From positions 5,242,053 to 5,306,052 of the forward strand of contig NC_020504.1 in NCBI RefSeq assembly GCF_000349325.1: a DNA stretch of 64,000 nucleotides, given 5' to 3'. Below the pieces are notes generated by a model that saw only the letters and a list, made by a program, of their open reading frames with translations, had not been told where the DNA came from and searched no databases. The stretch is from Streptomyces davaonensis JCM 4913 (GTDB lineage Bacteria; Actinomycetota; Actinomycetes; Streptomycetales; Streptomycetaceae). The translations under genes and the position numbers were made by a program. Below, in pieces: positions 24,192 through 33,390 of this stretch; position 1 is the first letter of the stretch, and every line of letters begins with the position of its first letter.

Positions 24192-25403
24192 ATGAGGTCT
24201 GTTCGTGGGCGTGCCGCCGTGTTCCTGGTCGTCGGTCTTCTCCTCAGTGCCTGTGGGGCCGCCGGTGCCGGCGGCAGCACCATGGCCCGGGCCCTCCCGC
24301 CCGACGCCGAGTTCACCCACCCCGGTGTGCTGGTCAGCGCCGCCCAGCTGGAGGCCGTACGCACGAACGTCACCGCGGGGAAGCAGCCGTGGCTGAAGGC
24401 GTACCTCGACATGCGGGACAGCAGGTACGGCGCCTACAAGTACCGGGCCGAGCCCTACGAGGACGTGCACTGTCCCGTGGGGAGGAGGGCGGGGCGGGGG
24501 TGTGTGCAGGAGCGTGAGGACGCCATCGCCGCCTACACGCAGGCCCTGCTCTTCACCGTCACCGGGAAGGCGCAGCACGCCGTCAAGGCCAGGGAGATCA
24601 TGGACGCCTGGTCGGCGACGCTGAAGCGGCACAGTGGGGAGAACGCCGGGCTCCAGGCCGGGTGGGCCGGATCGACCTGGGCGCGGGCCGCCGAGATCGT
24701 CCGGCACAGCGACGGTGCCGGATGGCCCGCGGAGCGCGTGCGGCGGTTCGAGGACACGCTGCGGTCCGTGCACCTGCCCCAGGTCACCGAGAAGGTCCTG
24801 GACATCAACGGCAACTGGGACCTCGTCACCACCGACGCCACCATCGGCATCGCCGTCTTCCTCGACGACCACAAGACCTTCGACCACGCCCTGGCCCGCT
24901 TCCGCGACCGCGTGCCCGCCTACTTCTACCTCGACAAGGACGGCCGCCTCCCGCTCACCCCGGCCGGGTCCAGCATGAACACCCCGCAGCGCCTGGCGAC
25001 GTACTGGTTCCGGCAGACGACGTACAAGCCGGGCGTCACCCAGGAGACCTGCCGGAACTTCGAGCACGTCGGCTACTCGATCGCCGCCACCGCGCACATC
25101 GCCGAGACCGCTTGGCACCAGGGCGTCGATCTGTACGGCGAGGCGGAGGACCGGCTCAAGGCCGCGATGGAGCTGCACGCCCGGCATCAGAGGGGTGCGA
25201 CCGCTCCGGCCTGGCTGTGCGGGGGCAAGGTCGAGCGGACCATGGGGCCCGACCTGGAGGTCGCGCTGAACCATCTGGAGGACCGGCGCGGCGCCTCCCT
25301 CCCGGCCGCCCGCAGGCTGGCCGAGGAGACCCGCCCCGCCGGTACCGACAACCTCTTCGTCGCCTGGGAGACCCTCACCCACGCGGGCAACCCGGCAGCC
25401 TGA
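24192..25403 (+). CDS. Alginate-lyase-like secreted lipoprotein
   Basis: A 403-residue exported lipoprotein with lipobox LLSACG at about Cys21. The mature protein matches the alginate-lyase (PF05426) alpha/alpha-barrel family, with the sequences LDINGNWDLVTTDATIGIA and QRLATYWFRQTTYKPG. These proteins cleave or bind uronate polysaccharides or the glycosaminoglycan-like cell-surface polymers of other bacteria. The substrate cannot be told. The ATG at 24192 begins a basic N terminus. It follows the RibD-like gene by 67 bp but has no obvious functional link to it. Confidence 0.8.
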   Translation: MRSVRGRAAVFLVVGLLLSACGAAGAGGSTMARALPPDAEFTHPGVLVSAAQLEAVRTNVTAGKQPWLKAYLDMRDSRYGAYKYRAEPYEDVHCPVGRRAGRGCVQEREDAIAAYTQALLFTVTGKAQHAVKAREIMDAWSATLKRHSGENAGLQAGWAGSTWARAAEIVRHSDGAGWPAERVRRFEDTLRSVHLPQVTEKVLDINGNWDLVTTDATIGIAVFLDDHKTFDHALARFRDRVPAYFYLDKDGRLPLTPAGSSMNTPQRLATYWFRQTTYKPGVTQETCRNFEHVGYSIAATAHIAETAWHQGVDLYGEAEDRLKAAMELHARHQRGATAPAWLCGGKVERTMGPDLEVALNHLEDRRGASLPAARRLAEETRPAGTDNLFVAWETLTHAGNPAA

Positions 25404-25454
25404 ACAAACGGGTGTGCTTCGTGTCCCGCGGATGACGTACACTGGTTTCACCGA

Positions 25455-25528
25455 CGCGGGGTGGAGCAGCTCGGTAGCTCGCTGGGCTCATAACCCAGAG
25501 GTCGCAGGTTCAAATCCTGTCCCCGCTA
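25455..25528 (+). tRNA. Initiator tRNA-fMet (CAT)
   Basis: The cloverleaf has anticodon loop CTCATAA with CAT, and the anticodon stem has three consecutive G-C pairs (CTGGG/CCCAG), the mark of the initiator. The first acceptor pair is a C-T mismatch (C1 / T72), also an initiator feature. Discriminator A; CCA not encoded. Confidence 0.93.
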
Positions 25529-25535
25529 CTGAAGG

Positions 25536-25571
25536 CCGAGGGCCGGAATCCGAAAGGGTTCCGGCCCTCGG
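25536..25571 (+). terminator. Hairpin after initiator tRNA
   Basis: A 13-bp perfect stem CCGAGGGCCGGAA / TTCCGGCCCTCGG, extended to 16 bp through the T-G and C-G pairs to a GAAA tetraloop. It starts 8 bp after the tRNA and has no T-run. Confidence 0.8.
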
Positions 25572-25686
25572 TGCATGTCCGGCCCTCAGTACGTGTCCGC
25601 CCGCTCATCCACTCGGCCCACCCCGTTCGCCCCTCGCCCCCGCTCCGGGAACCCTGAAGGGACGGCGATGCGGCGGGAGGCGGGCG

Positions 25687-26784
25687 GTGCGGGCTTCGGG
25701 CAGGGAGCGGACCCGGCGAGTTCCGTCCGGCCGCACCCTCGCGTGGCTGCTCCCGGCGGCCCTGATCGTGGGCGGGATCCTGTACGACCTCGCCACGCCC
25801 CGCGGCTACACCCCGATCCCCTTCTTCACCGCGGCCCCGCTCGTCGCCGCTCCGCTGCTGTCGCTGCTCGGCACCGTCGTCACCGGGATCACGGCCCTGA
25901 TCGCCGCCTACGCCGTCCATGTCCGATACGGCTTCGGCCTGGACGCGGACACCGTCTCCGAGGTGATCACCGTGGTCACCGTCGCGGGCCTGGCCGCCGT
26001 GCTCAACCGCGTCGTGCGCCGCGGCCATCTGCGGCTCGCCTCGCAGCGCGAGATCGCCGAGGCCACCCAGCGCGCCGTACTGCCCCAACCCGTGGAACGG
26101 ATCGGCGGCTTCGACATCGCCGCCCGCTACGAGGCCGCCCAGGCCGACGCCTTCATCGGCGGTGATCTGTACGCGGTGGTCGACAGCCCGTGGGGCGTCC
26201 GGCTCGTCGTCGGCGATGTGCGCGGCAAGGGCATGGGTGCCGTCGCGGCCGTCGCCGTGGTCATCGGCGCCTTCCGGGAGGCGGCCGAGCAGGAGCCGAC
26301 GCTGGAGGGCGTCGCACGGCGGCTCGAGCGGGCGCTGGCCCGGGAGGGCGCACGGCGCGAGGGCATCGACGCCCACGAGGGGTTCACCACCGCCGTACTG
26401 GCCGAACTCCCGCACGGCGAGGGCGTCGTACGGATCGTCAATCGCGGCCATCCGCCCCCGCTGCTGCTCCACGCGGACCGCACCGTGCGCCCGCTGCCCG
26501 CCCACGACCCCTCGCTGCCGCTGGGCATGAGCGACCTCGGCAACTGGCCCGACCGCGCCGAGGAGGCGCCCTTCCCGCGCGGCGCCACCCTGCTGCTGCA
26601 CACCGACGGCCTGTCCGAGGCCCGCGACGCGCACGGCGTCTTCTACGACCCCGAGCGACGCCTGTCCGGCCGCGTCTTCCGCGAGCCCGCCAACCTGATC
26701 CGGACCCTCGCCGAGGAGGTGCGCCGACACTGCGGGGGCGGGATGACGGACGACATGGCCCTGCTCGCCGTGCGACGACCCTGA
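25687..26784 (+). CDS. SpoIIE-type PP2C serine/threonine phosphatase with membrane domain
   Basis: A 365-residue PP2C-family phosphatase with about three N-terminal transmembrane segments (residues about 18-100) and a cytoplasmic SpoIIE domain. Metal-binding motifs seen: GGDLYAVV, GDVRGKGMG, HTDGLSEARD and GGMTDDMALL. In Streptomyces such enzymes often act on anti-anti-sigma proteins; the partner is unknown. The GTG at 25687 follows GGGAGGCGGGCG with ggagg about 7 nt upstream; the longer open frame would include the terminator and tRNA. Confidence 0.85.
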   Translation: MRASGRERTRRVPSGRTLAWLLPAALIVGGILYDLATPRGYTPIPFFTAAPLVAAPLLSLLGTVVTGITALIAAYAVHVRYGFGLDADTVSEVITVVTVAGLAAVLNRVVRRGHLRLASQREIAEATQRAVLPQPVERIGGFDIAARYEAAQADAFIGGDLYAVVDSPWGVRLVVGDVRGKGMGAVAAVAVVIGAFREAAEQEPTLEGVARRLERALAREGARREGIDAHEGFTTAVLAELPHGEGVVRIVNRGHPPPLLLHADRTVRPLPAHDPSLPLGMSDLGNWPDRAEEAPFPRGATLLLHTDGLSEARDAHGVFYDPERRLSGRVFREPANLIRTLAEEVRRHCGGGMTDDMALLAVRRP

Positions 26785-27029
26785 GCGATGACCCTGATTG
26801 TCACCGGGGGTGATCGGACGGAAGCCCTCCGCATAACAACTGACACACCGTCAATGACTGTGTGGCAGTTGAACCTTGGCCAACTCGCCCGATTTAAACC
26901 CCTCCTGACCCGAAAGTCCCGGCCGGAATCGTTAATGATCAAGCGGAACAGCTTGGAATCTCGACCCCGTGTCTATTAACGTTCGATAACGCAGCGCGGT
27001 CGTCCCAGCCGTCACAAGAGTCGGCTCCG

Positions 27030-27175
27030 TGCGCACGCGCCGAATCCCGTAAGGGAACCGGGGAACCACCAACTTGGGGTGAATCGGGCGTAATCCACCG
27101 GGCAAAACCGGTCGGATATACGCGCGTAGGAGACCTTCCTGCTCCGAACCCGTCAGCTAACCCGGTAGGCGAGAA
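27030..27175 (+). ncRNA. c-di-AMP (ydaO/yuaA-type) riboswitch
   Basis: The 5' leader carries the conserved ydaO core: GCCGAATCCCGTAAGGG, GGGAACCACC, TTGGGGTGAATCGG, GTAGGAGACCTTCCTGC and CGAACCCGTCAGC. It is followed at 20 nt by the GTG start of an M23 peptidase gene, with AAGGAAGGAAAGGAG ahead of it. The same riboswitch controls cell-wall hydrolase genes in S. coelicolor. The rest of the 26785-27029 leader holds no gene I can see; it probably contains the promoter. Confidence 0.88.
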
Positions 27176-27197
27176 GGAAGGAAAGGAGCACGCCCAC

Positions 27198-28229
27198 GTG
27201 GCGTCAAACCGGCCTGCCCCGTTCGTGCCGAGCCAGCGAGGCGACGAGACTTTCGGCTACGGCAGCTATCGCAGCGACGAGGGCCCGTTCGAGGAGTGGA
27301 ACCCCACCGCGGAGTCCATTCGCCCGGTACGCGGCAAGCACCGCGTCTCCAAGAAGGGCGGCGGCGGACTCGCCCGCAGCTCCACGGTTCTCGGCGTCGG
27401 TGTCATAGCCGCGGTCGGCGCGGGCGGTATGGCCAGCGCGCAGTCCGGCAAGCCGCCGGTCGCGATCACGATGCCCGACCTGCCGCTGATCTCCGGCAGC
27501 TCCGCGGACGAGGAGCCCGAGGGCTCACCGGCCGCGCTCAGCACCCTCGGCATGACCTCCACGGACACCGCTCAGGGTGCCGAGGACGCCGGTGAGGCGC
27601 TGCGCGCCCGGATCATGGCCCAGGCCGAGCAGCAGCAGGACCAGGTCGACACCAAGGCCGCCGAGGAAGCCGCCGCAGCCGCCGAGAAGGCCGCTGCGAA
27701 GGCCGCCGAGGAAGCCGCCGCCAAGGCTGAGGAGGAGGCCGAGGCCAAGGCCGCCGCCGCCAAGGCGAAGGCTGAGGAGGAGGCCCGCCAGAAGGCCGAG
27801 GCCGAGCGCCTGGCCGCGCTGGCCAAGCAGTACACGCTGCCGACCTCGTCGTTCACCCTCACCTCGACCTTCGGCCAGGCCGGTTCGATGTGGTCCTCCG
27901 GGTACCACACGGGCCTCGACTTCGCGGCTCCCACGGGCACGCTGCTGAAGGCGGTCCACACCGGCACGATCACCTCCGCCGGCTGGGACGGCTCCTACGG
28001 CTACAAGACCGTGCTCACCCTGGAGGACGGCACCGAGATCTGGTACGCCCACCAGTCCTCGATCAGCGTCAGCGTCGGCCAGAAGGTCACCACCGGCGAC
28101 ATCATCGGCCGGGTGGGCGCGACCGGCAACGTGACCGGCGCCCACCTCCACATGGAGGTCCACCCCGAGGGCTCCTCCTCCGGCATCGACCCGCTCGCGT
28201 GGCTGCGCAGCAAGGGCCTCAGCATCTGA
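27198..28229 (+). CDS. M23-family peptidoglycan endopeptidase
   Basis: A 343-residue cell-wall metallopeptidase. After a charged N terminus and a hydrophobic segment (about 60-80), residues about 140-210 form an Ala/Glu/Lys-rich coiled coil, and the C-terminal lysostaphin-type domain carries the zinc motifs H237xxxD241 (HTGLDF) and HLH at 316-318 with His285. It is made under the control of a c-di-AMP riboswitch, which would lower expression when c-di-AMP is high. The GTG at 27198 lies 9 nt after AAAGGAG. Substrate is likely peptidoglycan cross-links. Confidence 0.92.
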   Translation: MASNRPAPFVPSQRGDETFGYGSYRSDEGPFEEWNPTAESIRPVRGKHRVSKKGGGGLARSSTVLGVGVIAAVGAGGMASAQSGKPPVAITMPDLPLISGSSADEEPEGSPAALSTLGMTSTDTAQGAEDAGEALRARIMAQAEQQQDQVDTKAAEEAAAAAEKAAAKAAEEAAAKAEEEAEAKAAAAKAKAEEEARQKAEAERLAALAKQYTLPTSSFTLTSTFGQAGSMWSSGYHTGLDFAAPTGTLLKAVHTGTITSAGWDGSYGYKTVLTLEDGTEIWYAHQSSISVSVGQKVTTGDIIGRVGATGNVTGAHLHMEVHPEGSSSGIDPLAWLRSKGLSI

Positions 28230-28250
28230 CACACGCCCCCGCGTGAACCC

Positions 28251-28292
28251 CGGCGGTCCTGACGACAACCCCCCGACGTCAGGGCTGCCGGT
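28251..28292. terminator. Bidirectional hairpin between M23 and PrsW genes
   Basis: CCGGC..CCTGACG and CGTCAGG..GCCGG form a stem with an internal loop. It follows the M23 stop by 22 bp and lies 30 bp past the end of the convergent PrsW gene. Confidence 0.5.
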
Positions 28293-28321
28293 TTCGCATG
28301 CCCGCCGGCAGGCGCCAGGAC

Positions 28322-29683
28322 CTAGGTGCGGTACGGGTTGTAGGCCGGGTACGCCGAATAGGGCTGGTAGCTGCTCGGCTGCGCCGGGTACCCGTACGCC
28401 CCGTACATCGGCCAGGGCGCCGCGACCACCGGGACGGGCGGTGCCGTCGACCGTGCCGCGTGATCGAGCGCCGGCCGTGCCACCGCCCGGCGCCGCCACA
28501 GCTCCCGCAGCAGTTCCGCCTCCCGTACGACGAAGTCGGCGCCCGCGCGGCCCCGGCGCCCCCGGTGCCGCAGAAACGCGAGCGAGGTCGCGTACGCCTC
28601 GTACTGCGCCACCTCCCGCGCCGCCTGCCGTCCTCCCGCGGTGCGGCGGGCGTACTGCCGGGCCAGGCGGCGCGCCCGCATCGAGCCGAGCGCGAAGGGC
28701 TCGCCCGGAGTGAGCCAGCCGGCCACGGCGTAGGCGGGCAGTTCCTCCCGCACGGTGCGCAGCTCGCGCTGGCGGGTCCAGATCACCAGCCAGGTCAGCA
28801 GGCCGAAGGCGGGCACCATGATTGCCGCGTAGACGGCGAAGAAGCCGAACGGGCCGAAGGACGCGGAGCCGTTCCACAGCGCGTGCATGCCCATCGCGAG
28901 CAGCAGCCCGGACAGCGGCAGCAGGATCCGCCGCCAGCGCTGCCGGTCGCCGGAGAGCGCGGCGATGCCGAAGCCGATGCCGGTGAGGACGGTGAAGAGG
29001 GGGTGCGCGAACGGGGACATCACGATGCGCACGAAGAAGGTGGCGGCGGTGACGGAGGCGATGCCGCTGTCGCCGGTGAGCTGGTCGGTGCCGAAGGCGG
29101 TGCCGAGGTAGAGGATGTTCTCGGTGAAGGCGAAGCCGGTGGCGGTGAGCCCGGCTATGACCACCCCGTCGACGAGCCCGGTGAAGTCGCGGCGTCGGAA
29201 GAGGAAGACGAGCAGTACGGCGGCCGCCTTCGCCGACTCCTCCACGATCGGCGCTATCACGGTCGCCCCGAGGGTGTCCGCGCTGGACGGATCCGCCGTG
29301 GCCGTGGCTATCCATCTGGTCGCGAAGCTGTTGGCGACGATGGCTATCAGCGCCGCCGCGCAGGCGCCCCAGGAGAAGGCGAAGAGCAGATTCCGCCAGG
29401 GCCCGGGCTCGACCCGGTCCAGCCACCGGAAGGCGGCTATGAGCAGCGGCACGGGCAGTACGGCGAGACCGAGTCCGACCAGGAAGCCCTGGGTGCCGGT
29501 CTGTTCGCGGACCAGGGCGAGGATGACGAGGCCGGAGAGCGCGAGCAGAGTGATCAGCGCGCCGTAGCGCACCCTCCCCCGGAGGGGGGACCCCCACCGC
29601 TGCCACCAGTGCGCGTGCCGAAGTGCGCCGCCGGGGGGACCGGTGGGGTGCGTCGGGTACGGGGGAACTGGATCGGTGGCCAC
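28322..29683 (-). CDS. PrsW-family intramembrane metalloprotease
   Basis: A 453-residue polytopic membrane protein. The PrsW core lies at about residues 145-280 with EESAK (VIAPIVEESAKA), ENILYLGT and HALWN, the acidic and histidine residues of the active site. About eight transmembrane segments lie in the first 330 residues; the C terminus is a long cytoplasmic, Tyr/Pro-rich tail. Relatives process membrane proteins such as anti-sigma factors. The GTG at 29683 is the first codon of the frame with a typical hydrophilic N terminus. Partner unknown. Confidence 0.85.
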   Translation of the reverse strand: MATDPVPPYPTHPTGPPGGALRHAHWWQRWGSPLRGRVRYGALITLLALSGLVILALVREQTGTQGFLVGLGLAVLPVPLLIAAFRWLDRVEPGPWRNLLFAFSWGACAAALIAIVANSFATRWIATATADPSSADTLGATVIAPIVEESAKAAAVLLVFLFRRRDFTGLVDGVVIAGLTATGFAFTENILYLGTAFGTDQLTGDSGIASVTAATFFVRIVMSPFAHPLFTVLTGIGFGIAALSGDRQRWRRILLPLSGLLLAMGMHALWNGSASFGPFGFFAVYAAIMVPAFGLLTWLVIWTRQRELRTVREELPAYAVAGWLTPGEPFALGSMRARRLARQYARRTAGGRQAAREVAQYEAYATSLAFLRHRGRRGRAGADFVVREAELLRELWRRRAVARPALDHAARSTAPPVPVVAAPWPMYGAYGYPAQPSSYQPYSAYPAYNPYRT

Positions 29684-29735
29684 GGCATTGACCCTAACGA
29701 GGGAGGGGCGCAGCCCGCAGAAGAGCGCGGTGGGC

Positions 29736-30566
29736 TCAGGCGCCGGCGAGGGGTTCTTCTCGGTGTACGCGACGGAAGAGCAGGTCGTTCACGACATGTC
29801 CCTTGTCCAGTCCCTGGCCTTCGAAACGGGTCAGCGGCCGGAACTCGGGACGCGGCGCAAAACCGCCGTCGGCCTGCGTGTTCTCGAAGTCCGGATGCGC
29901 GGTGAGCACCTCGAGCATCTGCTCGGCGTACGGCTCCCAGTCGGTCGCGCAGTGCAGGACCGCGCCGGGCCTGAGCCGGGTGGCGGCGAGGCTGAGGAAC
30001 TCCGGCTGGATCAGCCGCCGCTTGTGGTGCCGCTTCTTGGGCCAGGGGTCCGGGAAGTAGACGCGCAGCCCGTCGAGGGAGTCCGGGGCGAGCATCTCGC
30101 GCAGCAGGATGATCGCGTCACCGTTGGCGACCCGGATGTTGGAAAGCCCGTGATGATCGGCGAGGTTGAGCAGATTCCCCTGTCCAGGGGTGTGCACGTC
30201 AACGGCAAGGATGTTGGTACCGGGATCGGCGGCGGCCATCTGCGCGGTGGCCTCCCCCATCCCGAACCCGATCTCGAGCACGACAGGCTGGTCGTTGCCG
30301 AAGAACTCGCTGAGCTCGAGAACCGCGCTCCCATCAATGTCCAGCCCCCACTTGGGCCACAGCCGCTGCAAGGCATCCGCCTGCCCGGCCGTGACCCTGC
30401 TCCTCCGAGGCTGAAAACTCCGAATCCGCCGCTCGAAATGCGACCCCGCCGGATCGGCCTTCGGCCCATCAGGAAACCGAGGCTCCCCCTTGGCCCGCGT
30501 ATGCCGAACGGACACGCCGGGCTGGTGGCCGGGGGCGGGGGCTGGGGTGGAGAGGGAGTCAGACAC
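29736..30566 (-). CDS. trmB: tRNA (guanine-N7-)-methyltransferase
   Basis: A 276-residue SAM-dependent methyltransferase that makes m7G46 in tRNA. The SAM site is VVLEIGFGMGEAT and the family signature YFPDPWPKKRHHKRRL is present. The N-terminal extension of about 70 residues is basic and poorly conserved. The GTG at 30566 gives the start VSDSLSTPAP; farther upstream codons belong to a leader and do not look coding. It is upstream of PrsW on the same strand (52 bp). Confidence 0.93.
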   Translation of the reverse strand: MSDSLSTPAPAPGHQPGVSVRHTRAKGEPRFPDGPKADPAGSHFERRIRSFQPRRSRVTAGQADALQRLWPKWGLDIDGSAVLELSEFFGNDQPVVLEIGFGMGEATAQMAAADPGTNILAVDVHTPGQGNLLNLADHHGLSNIRVANGDAIILLREMLAPDSLDGLRVYFPDPWPKKRHHKRRLIQPEFLSLAATRLRPGAVLHCATDWEPYAEQMLEVLTAHPDFENTQADGGFAPRPEFRPLTRFEGQGLDKGHVVNDLLFRRVHREEPLAGA

Positions 30567-30660
30567 AGTGGGGACGATTTTACGGGACCGGCTGACAGCG
30601 AGCGGGGTCCGGGGCGGAGCCCCGGGATGGGACGGGCAGGGGCGGCGGGGGCGAGGAAGA

Positions 30661-31869
30661 TCAGGTGCGCGCCAGCGCCGCCAGGGCTCGACGGGCAATC
30701 TCTCTCCCGATCGGCAGGGACGCCGTCGCCGCCGGGGACGGGGCGTTCAGGACGTGTACCGCCCGTGGCCCCTCCCGGAGGAGGAAGTCGTCGACCAGGG
30801 TGCCGTCCCGCAGGACGGCCTGTGCCCGTACCCCGGCCGCCGCCGCCACCAGGTCGGACTCGGTCACCGCGGGCAGCATCCTGCGCACCGCGTCCGTGAA
30901 CGCCGCCTTGGACACCGACCGCCGCAGCTCCCCCGCCCCGTAGCGCCAGTGCCGCCGGGCTATCGCCCACGACCCGGGCCACCCCAGCGTCGAGGCCAGC
31001 TCCCGAGGTCGTACCGTCCTCCAGCCGTACCCCTCCCGGGCCAGCGCCGGCACCGCGTTGGGACCGAGGTGCACGCCTCCGTCGATACCCCGGGTCAGGT
31101 GCACCCCGAGGAAGGGGAACGCCGGATCCGGCACCGGATACACCAGTCCCCGCACCAGCTCCGGCCGCGCCAGCGAGTAGTACTCCCCGCGGAAGGGCAC
31201 GATGCGCATCTCCGGATCGTCCCCGGTGAGGCGGGCGATCTCGTCGCAGTACAGCCCGGCACAGTTCACCAGCACCCGCCCGCGCACGACGTCCCCGTCC
31301 GCCGTCCGCACGGCGACCCCCAGCTCCGGCCGCCGATCCACCCGTACGACCTGGGCCCCGTACCGGATCTCCGCCCCTGAGGCCTCGGCCAGTCGCCGGG
31401 CCACCCCCACGAAATCGCAGATCCCGGTGGTTCCGACGTGTATCGCCGCAAGCCCCCGGACCTCCGGCTCGTACTCGGCGATCTGCGCGGCCCCCAGCTC
31501 CCGCACCGGAATCCCGTTCTCCCGCCCTCGCTGCACCAGCGCGTGCAGCCGGGGCAGCTCCGCCCGCTCGGTGGCGACGATCAGCTTCCCGGTGACGGCA
31601 TGACCGATGTCGTACTCGGCGCAGAACTTCACCATCTCGGCGGCCCCGCGCACGGCGTACCGCGCCTTCAGCGAGCCGGGCCGGTAGTAGATCCCACTGT
31701 GGATCACCCCGCTGTTGCGCCCCGTCTGGTGGCGGGCCGGCCCGGGCTCCTTCTCCAGCACGGTGACCCGCGTCCCCGGCGCGGCACGCGTGATCGCATA
31801 CGCGGTGGACAGACCGACGATCCCACCGCCGACCACCAGCACGTCACAGTCGTACGCCACCGACCGCAC
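30661..31869 (-). CDS. lhgO: L-2-hydroxyglutarate oxidase (LhgO)
   Basis: A 402-residue FAD-dependent oxidase of the DAO family that oxidises L-2-hydroxyglutarate. It has the FAD motif DVLVVGGGIVGLSTAYA, the family segment RHQTGRNSGVIHSGIYY and a C-terminal GVRAQAV. The start is taken as GTG 31869 because GGGAGG lies 8 nt upstream; ATG 31875 would be only 2 nt from the Shine-Dalgarno. Metabolic role: recycling of a by-product of 2-oxoglutarate metabolism. Confidence 0.88.
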   Translation of the reverse strand: MRSVAYDCDVLVVGGGIVGLSTAYAITRAAPGTRVTVLEKEPGPARHQTGRNSGVIHSGIYYRPGSLKARYAVRGAAEMVKFCAEYDIGHAVTGKLIVATERAELPRLHALVQRGRENGIPVRELGAAQIAEYEPEVRGLAAIHVGTTGICDFVGVARRLAEASGAEIRYGAQVVRVDRRPELGVAVRTADGDVVRGRVLVNCAGLYCDEIARLTGDDPEMRIVPFRGEYYSLARPELVRGLVYPVPDPAFPFLGVHLTRGIDGGVHLGPNAVPALAREGYGWRTVRPRELASTLGWPGSWAIARRHWRYGAGELRRSVSKAAFTDAVRRMLPAVTESDLVAAAAGVRAQAVLRDGTLVDDFLLREGPRAVHVLNAPSPAATASLPIGREIARRALAALART

Positions 31870-31965
31870 CCGCATCACCTCCCGGCTTCGATAGTGCACT
31901 GCGCCACTGACAATGCCCTCAAACCAGGAAGCGCCGGTTCCACGCCAGACCCGAGGCGCCAGACG

Positions 31966-33390
31966 TCAGGCCGGCGTCATCAGCAGCGGCCGCGCCCGCT
32001 CCCGCAGCTCGACCACCCGGGGCTCGTCCCCGTACGGCTCCAGCCGGTGCAGAAGATCCTTCACGTACTCCGTCGTACGCGCCGACGAGATCCGCCCCGC
32101 CACCTCCACCGCCCGCACGCCCTGCTCGCATGCCGCGTCGAGGTTGCCCGACTCCAGCTCGGCTACGGCCGAGACCACCAGCCGCAGCCCGTGCGAGCGC
32201 ACGAACTCCTCCGTCGGCTTCGACAGCGCCTGCTCCGTGAACCGGCGCACCTGACGCGGCGCCTTGAGGTCGCGGTAGCACTCGGCGGCGTCCGCGCAGA
32301 AGCGGTCGTAGGAGTAGAAGCCGAGCCAGGACGGGTCGTTGTCGCCCTCCCGGGAGCGCTCCAGCCAGCCCTCGGCGGCCTTCAGCGCGGCCCCCGCGGC
32401 CTGCGCGTCACTCGCGCGCGCGTGCGCGCGTGCCTCGACGAGCCGGAAGAAGCTCATGGTCCGGGCGGTCGCCAGGCCACGGTTGCGCTCCAGGGCGGCC
32501 TGGGCGAGGTCGACGCCCTCGTCACCGAAGCCCCGGTACGTCGCCTGAAGCGACATGGACGCCAGTACGTACCCGCCCAGCGGTACGTCCGCCGCCGCGC
32601 GGGCGAGCCGCAGCGCCTGGATGTAGTACCGCTGCGCCGCCTCCTGCTGACCGGTGTCGAAGGCCATCCAGCCCGCCAGCCGGGTCAGTTCGGCGCTGGC
32701 GCCGAAGAGCGCCCGGCCCACTTCGTCGGAGTACGAGCCGAGCAGCAGCGGCGCCGCCTCCACCCGCAGACACTCGGGCACCATGGAAGAACGCCAGTCG
32801 CCGCCTCCGTACTTGGAGTCCCAGCGCCTGGCGTCCTCGGCGGCCTCCCGCAGCTTCAGCACATCGCTGTGGCCGACTTTGACCGGTGCGCCGGAACCCT
32901 CGGCGGGGTTCACCTCGCGCGCGACCGAGCTGTCGGCCGGGGTTATCAGCCACCGTGAGGCGGGCGTTGCGTATGCGCTCACTGCGAACGACCCGGCCAG
33001 CGACTGCCAGATGCCACCGGAGCCGGCGCGCCGGCCGGCGAGGTCGAGCCGGTACAGCTCGGTCGCCGAGCGCACCGCCTGTCCGACGTCCCGGGGGAAG
33101 GCGAGGCCCACCTCCGGTGCGGGATCCGCGTCCGCCAGGCCTATCTCGTGGAGCGGCACCGGGCGGCCGAGCTTCTGGCCGATGGCGGCGGCGATGAGGT
33201 GCGGCGCCGCGCCCTGCGGCACCATTCCCTTCGACACCCAGCGCGCCACCGACGTCTTGTCGTAGCGAAGAGTCAACCCGCGTTGAGCGCCAAGGTCGTT
33301 GACGCGACGCGCGAGTCCTGCGTTGCTGATTCCCGCGAGGGCGAGAACGGCGCCGAGCTTTTCGTTCGGCCCGCGTTGCTCCCTGGACAT
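31966..33390 (-). CDS. TPR regulator with N-terminal XRE-like domain (NsdA family)
   Basis: A 474-residue cytoplasmic regulator. Residues about 8-55 form a helix-turn-helix-like domain ([19 protein letters not shown]), and residues about 200-460 are a series of tetratricopeptide-like helices, such as [17 protein letters not shown]. It resembles the NsdA/sporulation-associated proteins of Streptomyces that repress differentiation and antibiotic formation. The ATG at 33390 follows GGGGTGG. A 715-bp gap, which holds a strong hairpin, separates it from the divergent asparagine-synthase-like gene. Confidence 0.75.
   Translation of the reverse strand: MSREQRGPNEKLGAVLALAGISNAGLARRVNDLGAQRGLTLRYDKTSVARWVSKGMVPQGAAPHLIAAAIGQKLGRPVPLHEIGLADADPAPEVGLAFPRDVGQAVRSATELYRLDLAGRRAGSGGIWQSLAGSFAVSAYATPASRWLITPADSSVAREVNPAEGSGAPVKVGHSDVLKLREAAEDARRWDSKYGGGDWRSSMVPECLRVEAAPLLLGSYSDEVGRALFGASAELTRLAGWMAFDTGQQEAAQRYYIQALRLARAAADVPLGGYVLASMSLQATYRGFGDEGVDLAQAALERNRGLATARTMSFFRLVEARAHARASDAQAAGAALKAAEGWLERSREGDNDPSWLGFYSYDRFCADAAECYRDLKAPRQVRRFTEQALSKPTEEFVRSHGLRLVVSAVAELESGNLDAACEQGVRAVEVAGRISSARTTEYVKDLLHRLEPYGDEPRVVELRERARPLLMTPA

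Noticed and set aside
27525..29606. 693-codon minus-strand open frame opposite the M23 peptidase and overlapping PrsW
   Set aside because: It is antisense to the M23 gene and a different frame of PrsW, both of which have diagnostic active-site motifs.
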